Below are positions 52,112 to 61,326 of a DNA stretch of 64,000 bases, one piece after another. This stretch comes from Dyadobacter linearis. Its GTDB lineage: Bacteria; Bacteroidota; Bacteroidia; Cytophagales; Spirosomataceae. The stretch spans positions 62,001 through 126,000 of the forward strand of contig NZ_CAJRAU010000008.1 in the NCBI RefSeq assembly GCF_907165045.1, written 5' to 3'. The translations under genes were made by a program, and so were the position numbers. The notes below the pieces were generated by a model, which ran no database searches, was not told the DNA's origin, and saw only the letters and a program-made list of their open reading frames with translations. How positions within the stretch are numbered: position 1 is the stretch's first letter; each line of letters starts with the position of its first letter.

Positions 52112-52261
52112 TTGAATGATTGAATGATTGAATGATTGAATGATTGAATGATTGAATGATTGAATGATTGAATGATTGAATGATTGAATGAGTGAATGAG
52201 TGAATGAGTGAATGAGTGAATGAGTGAATGAGTGAATGAGTGAATGAGTGAATGAGTGAAT
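52112..52261. repeat. 8-bp microsatellite: TTGAATGA x10 then GTGAATGA x8
   Basis: TTGAATGA is repeated ten times from 52112 to 52191, followed by eight GTGAATGA units (52192-52255) and a partial copy. The single T/G change divides it into two homogeneous blocks. It lies between two convergent genes in the 52049-52348 gap, so it does not sit in a promoter or reading frame. The unit is not a multiple of three. Length changes by slippage are expected. Confidence 0.97.
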
Positions 52262-52267
52262 ATAGAA

Positions 52268-52310
52268 AAAGAGCTCAAAGCTTTGGGCGGACCCTTACTT
52301 TGAACTCTTT
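52268..52310 (-). terminator. Hairpin terminator after ilvE
   Basis: AAAGAGCTCAAAG (52268-52280) and CTTTGAACTCTTT (52298-52310) pair with one wobble. On the minus strand a T-rich run (CTCTTTTTC) follows. It lies just past the ilvE stop, between that gene and the microsatellite. Confidence 0.75.
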
Positions 52311-52348
52311 ACTCATAAACTCTAAACTCATCAACTCAAAAACCCAAA

Positions 52349-53416
52349 CTACACTTTCGTCATCCAGCCGAATCCGTCTTCGACTTTGCCGGTGCGGAGG
52401 TCGGTCAGGTAGTTTTTCACTTTATTGACAAATGAATCTTCTTTGATCTCGGGAAGTGCGTAGTCTACACCTTCATAAGCGATGGTCGCGAAAGGAGATA
52501 TTACTACTGCTGTACCAGCTCCGAAAGCCGATTCAAGCGTTCCGTCTTTTGCGGCGTCGATGATTTCCTTCACACTTACCCTGCGCTCTTCCACCGGAAT
52601 ACCCCACGTTTTAGCGATTTCTACAATGCTTTTCCTGGTAATTCCGTCAAGCGTAGTTTCTGATACATAAGGTGTTACCAGCTTTCCATCGATCAGGAAC
52701 ATGATATTCATCGTGCCCGATTCTTCAATATAAGCATGCTCGCGGGCGTCGGTCCAGATCAGCTGATCATAACCCTCCTCCTGTGCAAGCTTGGCAGGGT
52801 ACAATGAACCGGCGTAGTTACCAGCACATTTGGTACCGCCCACACCACCTTCGGCGGCACGGATAAAATGCGTTTCCACTTTAACCCGCGGCGGCTTCGC
52901 ATAGTAAGTACCTACCGGACTTGTGAATATGATAAAGTAATATGAATCAGATGGTTTTACACCAATATAAGGATCGGTAGCGAACATGTACGGACGAATG
53001 TACAGCGAGCAGCCCGGCTGTGAAGGTACCCAGCCTGAATCCAGGCGAAGCAGTTCAAGCAGCCCGTTCATGAAAACGTCTTCCGGAATCGAAGGCATGC
53101 AAAGGCGTTCTGCCGATTTATTGAGTCGTTTCCAGTTATCTATCGCACGGAAAAGAAGCACTTCCCCTTCTTCATTCTTATAAGCTTTCATTCCTTCGAA
53201 GATCGCTTGTCCGTAATGAAGCGCAGCAGTAGCAGGGCTGAGCGAGAGGTCGCCGTAAGGGACGATCCGAAGGTCCTGCCATTGGCCTCCGCGATATTCG
53301 GCGATAAACATGTGGTCGGAAATATTCCGGCCAAAAACCAGGTTGTTGAAGTCAACATCCTGTAAGCGAGACTGGCTTGTAGGCTGAATCTCAATCTGTA
53401 ATGTGTCGGCTGTCAT
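52349..53416 (-). CDS. ilvE: Branched-chain amino acid aminotransferase
   Basis: The 355-residue protein starts at the ATG at 53416 (MTADTLQIEIQ). The family's substrate and PLP features are visible: SPATAALHYGQAIFEGMKAY, GCSLYIRPYMFATDP, the PLP lysine motif GGTKCAGNYAGSLYPAKLAQ and SGTMNIMFLIDGKLVTP with TLDGITRKSIVEIAK. It transfers amino groups between branched-chain amino acids and 2-oxoglutarate. Likely monocistronic, with a terminator and a microsatellite at its 3' end. Confidence 0.95.
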   Translation of the reverse strand: MTADTLQIEIQPTSQSRLQDVDFNNLVFGRNISDHMFIAEYRGGQWQDLRIVPYGDLSLSPATAALHYGQAIFEGMKAYKNEEGEVLLFRAIDNWKRLNKSAERLCMPSIPEDVFMNGLLELLRLDSGWVPSQPGCSLYIRPYMFATDPYIGVKPSDSYYFIIFTSPVGTYYAKPPRVKVETHFIRAAEGGVGGTKCAGNYAGSLYPAKLAQEEGYDQLIWTDAREHAYIEESGTMNIMFLIDGKLVTPYVSETTLDGITRKSIVEIAKTWGIPVEERRVSVKEIIDAAKDGTLESAFGAGTAVVISPFATIAYEGVDYALPEIKEDSFVNKVKNYLTDLRTGKVEDGFGWMTKV

Positions 53417-53513
53417 GATGCCAGAATTTAATTTTTCGTACGCTAATAACGACTTTATCAGGGATTGCAATTTAAATATTTAATCTATAAATACCCGATA
53501 TTTAGTATAACAA

Positions 53514-54074
53514 TTATTTTTTTGAAGATACCCGCGGATTCCACGTCACTTCCTCAATTCCAAGCTCATAAGTCATCGCCCGGCAAAGCATGAAAAGGTA
53601 GTCGGAAAGCCTGTTGAGATACCTGACAACGATTTCTTCCACTTCCTCACCCTGCTGCAAATGGATCACCCCGCGCTCGGCCCGGCGGCAAACCGTCCTG
53701 GCCAGGTGCCCGAATGAAACCGACTGGTGCCCGCCCGGCAAAACGAATGCGCGCAACGTGGGAACGCTCAGCTCGATCTGGTCCATTTCGGTTTCCAGCA
53801 GAAAAATGTCGTCATCGTGCAGGTCAGGCAATATGCGCTTGCTACGGTCTGATTCTGAGGCTAAATGCGAGCCGATGGTAAAGAGCCTGTCCTGGATTTC
53901 CTTCAACAATTCTTTCCTCCCCTCATTCACGGGCTGGTCGCGCAGGAGGCCGATATAGCTGTTCAGTTCATCCACTGTCCCGTACGCATCGATCCGCACG
54001 TGGGCCTTGCTGAGCCGCGTGCCCCCGATCAGCGACGTCATGCCTTTGTCACCTGTCTTTGTGTATATTTTCAT
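53514..54074 (-). CDS. Cob(I)yrinic acid a,c-diamide adenosyltransferase, PduO type
   Basis: The protein has about 186 residues from the ATG at 54074 (MKIYTKTGDKGMTSLIGGTR); an upstream ATG at 54092 adds six residues. The N-terminal TKTGDKG/TSL motif binds ATP. ARTVCRRAERGVIHL and VRYLNRLSDYLFMLCR are the PduO-type helical bundle motifs. It transfers adenosine from ATP to Co(I)-corrinoid to make adenosylcobalamin. A BtuFCD-like importer lies 2 kb away, so the neighbourhood may serve corrinoid uptake. Confidence 0.93.
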   Translation of the reverse strand: MKIYTKTGDKGMTSLIGGTRLSKAHVRIDAYGTVDELNSYIGLLRDQPVNEGRKELLKEIQDRLFTIGSHLASESDRSKRILPDLHDDDIFLLETEMDQIELSVPTLRAFVLPGGHQSVSFGHLARTVCRRAERGVIHLQQGEEVEEIVVRYLNRLSDYLFMLCRAMTYELGIEEVTWNPRVSSKK

Positions 54075-54171
54075 TTTTGGCTTCGTTGTCAATTAGGTTT
54101 TAGAAACTCCCCGCCCTAATTTTGCACCCTGATTTTAATTTGGCGAAAACCTCCGGAAGGTTGAAGAATTC

Positions 54172-54684
54172 ATGAAAATTACAACATTTGCAATAAAAAT
54201 CTGGCGCTGGATGTCCATATTGTTTGTGGTCGGAGCGCTGGTCTGGACCTATTCACTATTCCCCGAAATGGTCGCAGTAGACTTTGCCAATACCGGCCTT
54301 GCGGAACGGTATGTGAGTAAAGAACATATTTTTTACATCATTATGGGTCTCTTTTTGCTGAACAATGTGGTGATCGCCGCATTTGCCAGACATATTTCCA
54401 ATGTAGACCCAATGCACCTCCCGATCCCGAACAGAAAAGCCTGGGCGCAGAACCGTCCCGAGCTGAACGAGCACCTTATCAACTGGATCTACTTCCTGGT
54501 AGCGGTGATCAATACCATCATGGGATTCAGCCTTTTTGCACTGGCGACCATTAATAGCACGCAATACAAGCTGGATGTTTTCGACTTTTCTTGGGTGTAT
54601 TACGCAGGGATCGTTTTAATAGTAGCTGTCTTCCTGTTGCCTTTGCGCCTGCTCCGGCCGCCTGTTCCTGAGGATAAGCTGTAA
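54172..54684 (+). CDS. Membrane protein of unknown function with four predicted helices
   Basis: The 170-residue protein has about four hydrophobic segments: near residues 10-30, 52-72, 100-122 and 140-160 (VYYAGIVLIVAVFLLPLRLL). The stretch MHLPIPNRKAWAQNRPELNE lies between helices 2 and 3 and resembles the DUF1648/SdpI-type region of some membrane proteins, though not strongly. It lies divergent from the adenosyltransferase and 11 bp before queA, so it may be in one operon with it. No function is assigned. Confidence 0.7.
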   Translation: MKITTFAIKIWRWMSILFVVGALVWTYSLFPEMVAVDFANTGLAERYVSKEHIFYIIMGLFLLNNVVIAAFARHISNVDPMHLPIPNRKAWAQNRPELNEHLINWIYFLVAVINTIMGFSLFALATINSTQYKLDVFDFSWVYYAGIVLIVAVFLLPLRLLRPPVPEDKL

Positions 54685-54695
54685 AATCTGGCGGT

Positions 54696-55964
54696 ATGGA
54701 AAATGAGAATGGGACGCCCGAAATAACGCAGGCCGGCTGGCTTCGGGAGGCAGAGGCGATAACACTCGAAGATTACGTTTATGACCTGCCAGATGAACGA
54801 ATCGCGCATTATCCGCTTGAAGTGCGCGATCAGTCCAAACTGCTTGTTTATCGAAATGGGAATATAGCTCACAGCCAATTTTCGGATTTACCGGCACAGC
54901 TTCCTGCCAATACCTTACTCATTTTCAACAATACCAAAGTAATTCCTGCGCGGGCCTATTTTAAAAAACCGACCGGCGCAGTGATCGAAATTCTGCTGCT
55001 GCATCCCGAATTTCCCACTCGGGTAATTCAGGATGCCATGCTGGTGAAGCAGCAATGCGTTTGGGAATGTATGATCGGAAACAAGAAACGGTGGAAGATA
55101 GGCGAAAGCTTGAAAACGAGTGTCGAGGTCGGTACGCAGGAAGTTACGCTGGAAGTTTCTTATGTGGATTATGTGAAAAATCATGTTCAGCTGAGCTGGA
55201 ATGCAGATTTTACATTTCTTGAAATTATAAAAGCACTGGGCGAAATACCATTGCCGCCCTACCTGAACCGCGACACCGAAGAGGCTGACAAGCAGACTTA
55301 CCAGACCGTTTACGCGCATCACGATGGCGCAGTTGCGGCACCTACCGCCGGCCTGCATTTCACAGATCGTGTTTTTGAAGAACTGGAAGCAAAAGGTATC
55401 CGCCGCTCATTTCTGACGCTGCACGTGGGAGCCGGCACTTTTCTGCCGATTAAAGTGGAGTCTGTTACGGCGCATCAGATGCACTCCGAGCAGGTCGTTT
55501 TTTCTAGACAATTGATTGATGAATTACTCGCGTCGCCTGAAACGATAGTTCCTGTGGGCACTACTTCGCTGCGGTCGCTGGAAAGTTTGTATTGGTTTGG
55601 TGTGAAGTTGTTTAGAAACGAAACTGACGAATTCAGGATTGAGAAACTGTATCCTTACTATTCCTCTCAAAACACACTTCCCACATCCTCGGAAGCACTT
55701 GCGGAGGTAGCGCGTTTTATGGATGCGAACTCTATGGAACAGCTGATCGGTGAAACGGAGATATTCATTTTTCCGGGTTATCGTTTTCAGCTTTGCAAAG
55801 GACTTCTTACCAATTTTCACCAGCCTGGATCGACGCTTATTTTACTGGTAGCCGCTTTTGTAGGGAAAGATTGGAAGGATATTTACACAAAAGCATTTGA
55901 GAATAATTACCGCTTCCTCAGTTACGGCGACTCTTCTTTATTGTGGGGTCAAAATGCTGATTAA
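54696..55964 (+). CDS. queA: S-adenosylmethionine:tRNA ribosyltransferase-isomerase
   Basis: The 422-residue protein shows LEDYVYDLPDERIAHYPLE, LPANTLLIFNNTKVIPARAY, HHDGAVAAPTAGLHFTDRVF, LHVGAGTFLPIKVE, PVGTTSLRSLESLYWFG and GLLTNFHQPGSTLILLVAAF. These are the full QueA pattern. It adds the ribosyl part of SAM to preQ1 in tRNA to form epoxyqueuosine. The length matches Bacteroidota members. It overlaps no gene; a lipoprotein gene follows 21 bp later. Confidence 0.95.
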   Translation: MENENGTPEITQAGWLREAEAITLEDYVYDLPDERIAHYPLEVRDQSKLLVYRNGNIAHSQFSDLPAQLPANTLLIFNNTKVIPARAYFKKPTGAVIEILLLHPEFPTRVIQDAMLVKQQCVWECMIGNKKRWKIGESLKTSVEVGTQEVTLEVSYVDYVKNHVQLSWNADFTFLEIIKALGEIPLPPYLNRDTEEADKQTYQTVYAHHDGAVAAPTAGLHFTDRVFEELEAKGIRRSFLTLHVGAGTFLPIKVESVTAHQMHSEQVVFSRQLIDELLASPETIVPVGTTSLRSLESLYWFGVKLFRNETDEFRIEKLYPYYSSQNTLPTSSEALAEVARFMDANSMEQLIGETEIFIFPGYRFQLCKGLLTNFHQPGSTLILLVAAFVGKDWKDIYTKAFENNYRFLSYGDSSLLWGQNAD

Positions 55965-55985
55965 TAAGTGTTTCAAAATAAAACT

Positions 55986-57146
55986 ATGAAGAAATTACTC
56001 CCACTTTTACTAATTTTCTGGCTACTGCAGGGATGTAATACAGAGAAAGCTTCCCACGAAAAACCGCAGGAAAAGCAAGCCAAAACTAGCTTCACTGACA
56101 CGACAAGTGTTCGTCACGCGAAAGGTTTTTCAATCGGATATTTTGATCAGTATAAAATAATAAGCATCAAAAATACTGATTCAAGCGCCCGCCAGGACCA
56201 ATATATCCTGCTCGAAAAAGGGGCCACTCGCCCGGAAGGATTTCCCGACGCGCAGGAAATCCGGATTCCGCTAAAAAGCATGGTCGCAATGTCGTCGATG
56301 CATATTGGACTGCTGGAATTTTTGGGAGCTGAAAATATACTGACCGGGCTTGGTAGCCTGCAATACGTATATTCACCCAGCGTGAATGCGATGATCAAAG
56401 CAGGTAAAGTCGCGGAAGTGGGGCGAGATAATGGTTTGAATCAGGAAAAACTTGTGGAAATGCACCCTGACCTAGTGATGACAATTGGTACATCGGGCGC
56501 AAAAAAAGATGGTTATGCAATATTGAAACAGGCCGGAATACCGGTTTTGGCCAACTCCGAGTGGATTGAAACAACGCCGCTCGCAAGAATGGAATGGGTC
56601 AAGATAGCTGCTGCATTGCTGAACAAGGAGAAACTCGTGAACGATAAGTTTGATGTAATTGAAAAGGAATATAAAAATCTGTCGGCGCTTGCAGCTTCTG
56701 CTAAGTCAAAGCCTGCTGTGATTTCAGGGTTGAATACAAAAGACGTCTGGTTTTTGCCAAACGGAGAAAACTATATGGCGCAATTTCTGAAAGACGCCGG
56801 CGCGGATTATCATTGGGGCGGCACAAAAGGCGGCGGAAGCTTGTCGCTGAATTTCGAATCCGTATATCCTTTTGCATTGGATGCTGAATATTGGGTGAAT
56901 GTGGGTTTTGATAAAAGTGATACGCGCAAAAGTGTCCTGGCGATGGATTCAAGATATGCCGATTTCAAAGCTTACAAAAGCGGGAAAATGTACAGCTACA
57001 ATAATCGCGTGAATGCACAGGGTTCGAACGATTTTTTTGAATCGGGTACTATCAACCCGCACAAGGTACTTGCCGATTTGATCCGTATATTTCACCCGGA
57101 GCTCCTGCCTGAGCATCAATTGGTTTACTATAAACAACTTCCGTAA
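55986..57146 (+). CDS. Periplasmic substrate-binding lipoprotein of a BtuF/FecB-type ABC importer
   Basis: The 386-residue protein starts at the ATG at 55986 (MKKLLPLLLIFWLLQGC, lipobox Cys17). The BtuF/FecB (type III) fold is recognised from SMHIGLLEFLGAENILTGLG, NQEKLVEMHPDLVMTIGTSG and PVLANSEWIETTPLARMEWV. It is the first gene of a three-gene ABC importer operon with the permease 4 bp on and the ATPase overlapping. The ligand is a corrinoid, haem or siderophore; the nearby adenosyltransferase makes a corrinoid attractive but not proven. Confidence 0.87.
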   Translation: MKKLLPLLLIFWLLQGCNTEKASHEKPQEKQAKTSFTDTTSVRHAKGFSIGYFDQYKIISIKNTDSSARQDQYILLEKGATRPEGFPDAQEIRIPLKSMVAMSSMHIGLLEFLGAENILTGLGSLQYVYSPSVNAMIKAGKVAEVGRDNGLNQEKLVEMHPDLVMTIGTSGAKKDGYAILKQAGIPVLANSEWIETTPLARMEWVKIAAALLNKEKLVNDKFDVIEKEYKNLSALAASAKSKPAVISGLNTKDVWFLPNGENYMAQFLKDAGADYHWGGTKGGGSLSLNFESVYPFALDAEYWVNVGFDKSDTRKSVLAMDSRYADFKAYKSGKMYSYNNRVNAQGSNDFFESGTINPHKVLADLIRIFHPELLPEHQLVYYKQLP

Positions 57147-57150
57147 TAAG

Positions 57151-58203
57151 ATGACCGCACGTGCAAACAGACAAGGGTTGCTGCTGACCGGCCTGGGAAT
57201 ACTTACGGTCGCCCTGTTTGCATTGGATATCATGTTGGGGTCAGTGGCAATACCATTTAAAGAGGTATTCAATATTGTCGTCTTTCAGAAATCCGAAAAT
57301 ACTGCCTGGTTATTTATTGTTGAAAAGATCCGTATTCCGAAGGCTATTACTGCTGTTCTGGCAGGATGCGGCTTGTCTGTGAGCGGTTTACAAATGCAAA
57401 CCCTATTCCGTAACCCGCTCGCGGGACCATCGGAACTAGGAATAACTGCCGGGGCCGGGCTCGGCGTGGCATCGGTCATGCTGGCGGGCGGAAGCAGCGC
57501 GGGCATGTATGCGATCCGCGAGCTGGGAATTTCGGGCAGCTGGCTGGTGATATTAATGGCCTCGCTAGGCTCAGCACTCGTTTTGTCGCTGATCCTGTTG
57601 ATCGCTGGCAGGGTGAAAGACAATGTGGTACTGCTGATTGTGGGCGTGATGATCGGTACCATTACGCTTTCTGTGATCAGTATCTGGCAATATATCAGCC
57701 AGCCGGAGCAGTTGCAGGAGTACATTATGTGGACTTTCGGCTCGCTGGGCGGCGTTACGCAATATCATTTATTTGCACTGGCGGCGGTGGTTTTGTTTGG
57801 TTTGGGAATCGCATTTATTTCCTCCAAATCTCTGAATGCATTGCTTTTGGGAGAGAATTACGCAAGAAGCATGGGACTCAGTATCAGCCGCACACGCCTG
57901 CTGATCATGATCAGTACCAGTCTGTTAACCGGCAGTATCACTGCGTTTTGCGGACCTATCGGATTCATTGGAATTGCGATCCCGCATTTGACAAGGTCAC
58001 TATTAAAAACCTCCAACCACCGCATTCTCATTCCCGCAACCTGCCTGACGGGAACCTTATTAATGCTTTTTTGCGATATCGTAGCCCAATTGCCGGGCAC
58101 CGAATCCGTGATCCCTATTAACGTAGTAACCTCATTTTTGGGCGCTCCTGTGGTGATATGGGTGATTTTGCGCAGTAATAACCTTCGTTCGTCATTCTCA
58201 TGA
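57151..58203 (+). CDS. FecCD/BtuC-family ABC permease
   Basis: The 350-residue protein has about ten transmembrane helices and the FecCD motifs RIPKAITAVLAGCGLSVSGL, MQTLFRNPLAGPSELGITAG and CGPIGFIGIAIPHLTRSLL near residue 263-281. It forms the membrane channel of the importer. Its start is 4 bp after the binding-protein stop, and its end overlaps the ATPase start by 4 bp. Confidence 0.93.
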   Translation: MTARANRQGLLLTGLGILTVALFALDIMLGSVAIPFKEVFNIVVFQKSENTAWLFIVEKIRIPKAITAVLAGCGLSVSGLQMQTLFRNPLAGPSELGITAGAGLGVASVMLAGGSSAGMYAIRELGISGSWLVILMASLGSALVLSLILLIAGRVKDNVVLLIVGVMIGTITLSVISIWQYISQPEQLQEYIMWTFGSLGGVTQYHLFALAAVVLFGLGIAFISSKSLNALLLGENYARSMGLSISRTRLLIMISTSLLTGSITAFCGPIGFIGIAIPHLTRSLLKTSNHRILIPATCLTGTLLMLFCDIVAQLPGTESVIPINVVTSFLGAPVVIWVILRSNNLRSSFS

Positions 58204-59231
58204 AAGGCCTGCAACCCGTACTCGAAACCACCGGCCTTTCGATCGGTTACCGTTCCAAAAAAGTCGAAAAGGTTATCGCCACCCAACTTGATCTCAATTT
58301 GTATGCAGGTCAGCTGGTCTGTCTGCTGGGTGCGAATGGTTCGGGGAAGTCAACATTAATGCGCACGCTGGCTGGCTTGCAGCCTGCACTTTCCGGAGAA
58401 GTTATGCTTGATAATCAGCCGCTAACCGCGCTGAAACCCCAGGGACTGGCAACGAAACTCAGTCTTGTTTTAACAGAAAGACTCGAAACCGGTAACCTGA
58501 CTGCCGCAGAAGTGATCGCATTGGGCCGCACACCTTATACGGGGTGGCTTGGGAAACTGAGTGAAAAGGATCAGGAAAAAGTAAATGAAGCAATTGCATT
58601 TACCGGGACCGACCAGCTGCTAGACCGGCACATGAACCAGCTCAGCGACGGGGAGCGGCAGAAAGTAATGCTCGCGAGGGCGCTGGCGCAGGATACCGGC
58701 GTGATCATGCTCGACGAGCCCACGGCACATTTGGATTTGCCTAGCAGGATAGAGCTGATGAAATTGCTGCATTACCTCGCCGACGAAACGCAAAAAGCCA
58801 TTTTACTAAGTACCCACGAACTCGATCTTGCCCTGCAAACTGCCGACCAGCTTTGGTTGATGGAGCCCGGAAAGCCGCTGGTGACAGGCGTGCCCGAAGA
58901 TTTGATATTAAACGGTTCTTTCGAATCCGCATTCAACAAGAATGGGATATTGTTCGACGCACTATCGGGCGGCTTCGTCATTGAGCGACAGGCGCAATCG
59001 TATTTAATAGACTTGTCAGGAAATGAAAAACAGGTATTGTGGACTAAAAAAGCATTTCAAAGACAAGGGATAAGGATCGAAAAGGGTGAAAGGGCAAGAT
59101 TTAAGATTAACGCTTTAAAAGATCAGCTGGGAGCGAATATTTGGGAAGTGATCTTTGAAAATCGCCTGATAAAGCTGCATTCCATTGCGGAGCTTTTGCA
59201 TTTTATCAAACTTAACAATGAAAAGAAATAG
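58200..59231 (+). CDS. ABC transporter ATPase of the BtuD/FecE type with extra C-terminal part
   Basis: The 343-residue protein has Walker A in LLGANGSGKSTLMRTLAG, the signature LSDGERQKVMLARALAQ, Walker B in VIMLDEPTAHLDLPSR and the H loop in LLSTHELDLAL. It drives import through the permease. The family's usual length is about 250 residues; the last 80-90 residues (from about 258, SGGFVIERQAQSYLIDLSGN) are an extension with no domain I can name. The start overlaps the permease by 4 bp, so the three genes form one unit. Confidence 0.92.
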   Translation: MKGLQPVLETTGLSIGYRSKKVEKVIATQLDLNLYAGQLVCLLGANGSGKSTLMRTLAGLQPALSGEVMLDNQPLTALKPQGLATKLSLVLTERLETGNLTAAEVIALGRTPYTGWLGKLSEKDQEKVNEAIAFTGTDQLLDRHMNQLSDGERQKVMLARALAQDTGVIMLDEPTAHLDLPSRIELMKLLHYLADETQKAILLSTHELDLALQTADQLWLMEPGKPLVTGVPEDLILNGSFESAFNKNGILFDALSGGFVIERQAQSYLIDLSGNEKQVLWTKKAFQRQGIRIEKGERARFKINALKDQLGANIWEVIFENRLIKLHSIAELLHFIKLNNEKK

Positions 59232-59313
59232 AGGGGCGGTGACTTAGTGCTGTTGTTTTCGCCTTATTAACTAGTTTTGGTACATACTAGTCAAACAGTA
59301 CTTTACCTTCCAC

Positions 59314-61326
59314 ATGATTTTTTTGATTCCGCTGGCGATGTGGCTTTGTTCAGCCTGTTGCTATCTGGCTTTTTTCAAAGGCTCGCCCCAGTCGTTCCGG
59401 CGCTCGCTGCTGGCTTCGGGGATATTTTTGTTCTTTTTTATAGCCGCCAGTACGGAATTGCTCAGCGCATTCAATCAGATCAATGCTATTGCGATCGACA
59501 TGGTTTGGCTCCTATTGAGTGTCACTCTGATCGGAATTTCAGCCCGCCTTCAAAAAAAGCAGCGTACCAATTTGCGGACGATCATGGGAGACTGGCTCGT
59601 TTCTTCCAAGGCTTTTTACAAAAAACTGGGTGCCCTTACCGTTTTTGCATTGGCATCGATATTAACCTGTACGTTAATCGTCGCCATTGTTGCCACACCC
59701 AATAACCTGGACTCGTTCAGTTATCATTTGAGCAGGCTTGTTTATTGGGTTCAAAATGGAAATGTAGAGCACTATGCTTCTCATATTGAGCGTGCTATCT
59801 CATTCAGTCCATTTTCTGAATATGTGCATCTGCATACTTACCTGCTTTCAGGCGGCAACCGCTATTTCCAGCTGGTGCAGTGGCTTTGTCTGGCGGGTAT
59901 TTTAATATGCATTTCCATCATCGTATCGCTGCTTTCGGGCAGTGACCGCGCTTTGCGGATCGCATTATGTTTCGCAGCCACTTTGCCGATCGTGGTGCTG
60001 GAATCGATGACAACCCAAAACGACTTAATTGTCGCGTTCCTGATCGTAGCCACCGCTCTGTATGTTTTCGATTTTACGGTTAACCGCAAGTACATTGCTT
60101 TTTTTCTGATTGCCCTCACAGTCTCGCTGGGCATGATGACGAAAGGTACTTTTGTGTTTTACGTGCTGCCATTTGGTTTTTATTTATTGATTTTCCTGCT
60201 GATCAGGCCGGTTTACTGGAAAGCGCTCGCTTTTTCAATGGGGGGTATAGTGATTATCGTGCTGCTGCTGAATGCCCCTTTCTGGCTGCGTACCTATGAA
60301 ATATTCGAATCGCCGGTGGGCACTATGAGCAATGGTAACCGGGCAGATATCCGGAGCGCGACCGACCTGACTTCGTTACTTTCAAAGCATATTTTTCTTC
60401 ATCTCGGATTTGTATCCCCAAGTAATGCCTACAACAATTTTATGGAATCGCAGCTGCTCAGTCTGCACGAAACCATCGGCGTCCCGATTGACAAACCTGC
60501 GACCGGAATGCCGTTTAAAATGAATAAGCTGAATTTCAATGAGGATTTTGCGCATAACTTCTTCGGAATGTGGCTTGTACTGCTGAGTATTCCGCTGCTG
60601 TTCCTTGCCCGGCTTTCTAAGGAAGCAAAATGGTTTACCGGACTGGCCTTTCTTAGTTTTCTCGCTTTTTGCTCATTTATAGGCTACCAGATTTACGGTT
60701 CGCGGCTGCACATCGGTTTTTTTGTATTGATATCCCCGGTAATCGGACTGGTTTACGGATCAGTATTTTCCTCCGTTTTGTCCCGAATTCTGATCATTTT
60801 TCTCTGGCTTGCCGCACTGCCATTTGCATTGCTGAGTTCAACACATCCGCTTCTTTCAACGAAATGGTTTTTTGAGACCGTTTTTCCCAAGATCAATACT
60901 GCACTGCATTTAAATATGCAGGTAGGCGCTCAAAACCTAAACCTGATGCAGGAAAGTGTCCTTTTTGCTAAACCGGAGAAAATAATCTGGGGAGATTTCC
61001 TTCCGGAAACGGAGGCACTTACCCGATATGTCAATGCAAGGAACCCGCAGAAAATAGGATTTGTATTTACAGAGGCCAGTTATGATTACGCATTTCAGTA
61101 TTCATTGCAAAAGGAAGGCCGTATTTTTGAGCATGTGATGGTGCGGAATCCTTCGAATGCTTTGGAGAAATCCGAATTCCAGCCTGATCTGATTTTGGCG
61201 GAACGTTTTGAAGGTGAGCAGTTTGCCTGTCATGGAAGAAGCTATAAATTAGGATTTCACAAGCGCGATAAATGGATTTATATACCTCAAAACGAATTTG
61301 AAAATGACAGCACTGGAAACCGTTGA
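59314..61326 (+). CDS. Glycosyltransferase family 39-like integral membrane protein
   Basis: The 670-residue protein has about 12 membrane helices. The conserved loop at about 128-165 (PNNLDSFSYHLSRLVYWVQN, with HYASHIERAISFSPFSEYVH) is the GT-C-like region where acidic residues bind lipid-linked sugars. The C-terminal 100 residues are soluble. GT39-type enzymes transfer sugars from polyprenyl phosphates to proteins or lipids. No surface polysaccharide cluster surrounds it, so the acceptor is unknown. It ends overlapping the SnoaL gene by 23 bp. Confidence 0.75.
   Translation: MIFLIPLAMWLCSACCYLAFFKGSPQSFRRSLLASGIFLFFFIAASTELLSAFNQINAIAIDMVWLLLSVTLIGISARLQKKQRTNLRTIMGDWLVSSKAFYKKLGALTVFALASILTCTLIVAIVATPNNLDSFSYHLSRLVYWVQNGNVEHYASHIERAISFSPFSEYVHLHTYLLSGGNRYFQLVQWLCLAGILICISIIVSLLSGSDRALRIALCFAATLPIVVLESMTTQNDLIVAFLIVATALYVFDFTVNRKYIAFFLIALTVSLGMMTKGTFVFYVLPFGFYLLIFLLIRPVYWKALAFSMGGIVIIVLLLNAPFWLRTYEIFESPVGTMSNGNRADIRSATDLTSLLSKHIFLHLGFVSPSNAYNNFMESQLLSLHETIGVPIDKPATGMPFKMNKLNFNEDFAHNFFGMWLVLLSIPLLFLARLSKEAKWFTGLAFLSFLAFCSFIGYQIYGSRLHIGFFVLISPVIGLVYGSVFSSVLSRILIIFLWLAALPFALLSSTHPLLSTKWFFETVFPKINTALHLNMQVGAQNLNLMQESVLFAKPEKIIWGDFLPETEALTRYVNARNPQKIGFVFTEASYDYAFQYSLQKEGRIFEHVMVRNPSNALEKSEFQPDLILAERFEGEQFACHGRSYKLGFHKRDKWIYIPQNEFENDSTGNR

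Noticed and set aside
52045-52278. Minus-strand frame through the 8-bp microsatellite
   Set aside because: It is a translation of the repeat (IHSFTHSL...), overlaps the AraC stop and has no other content.
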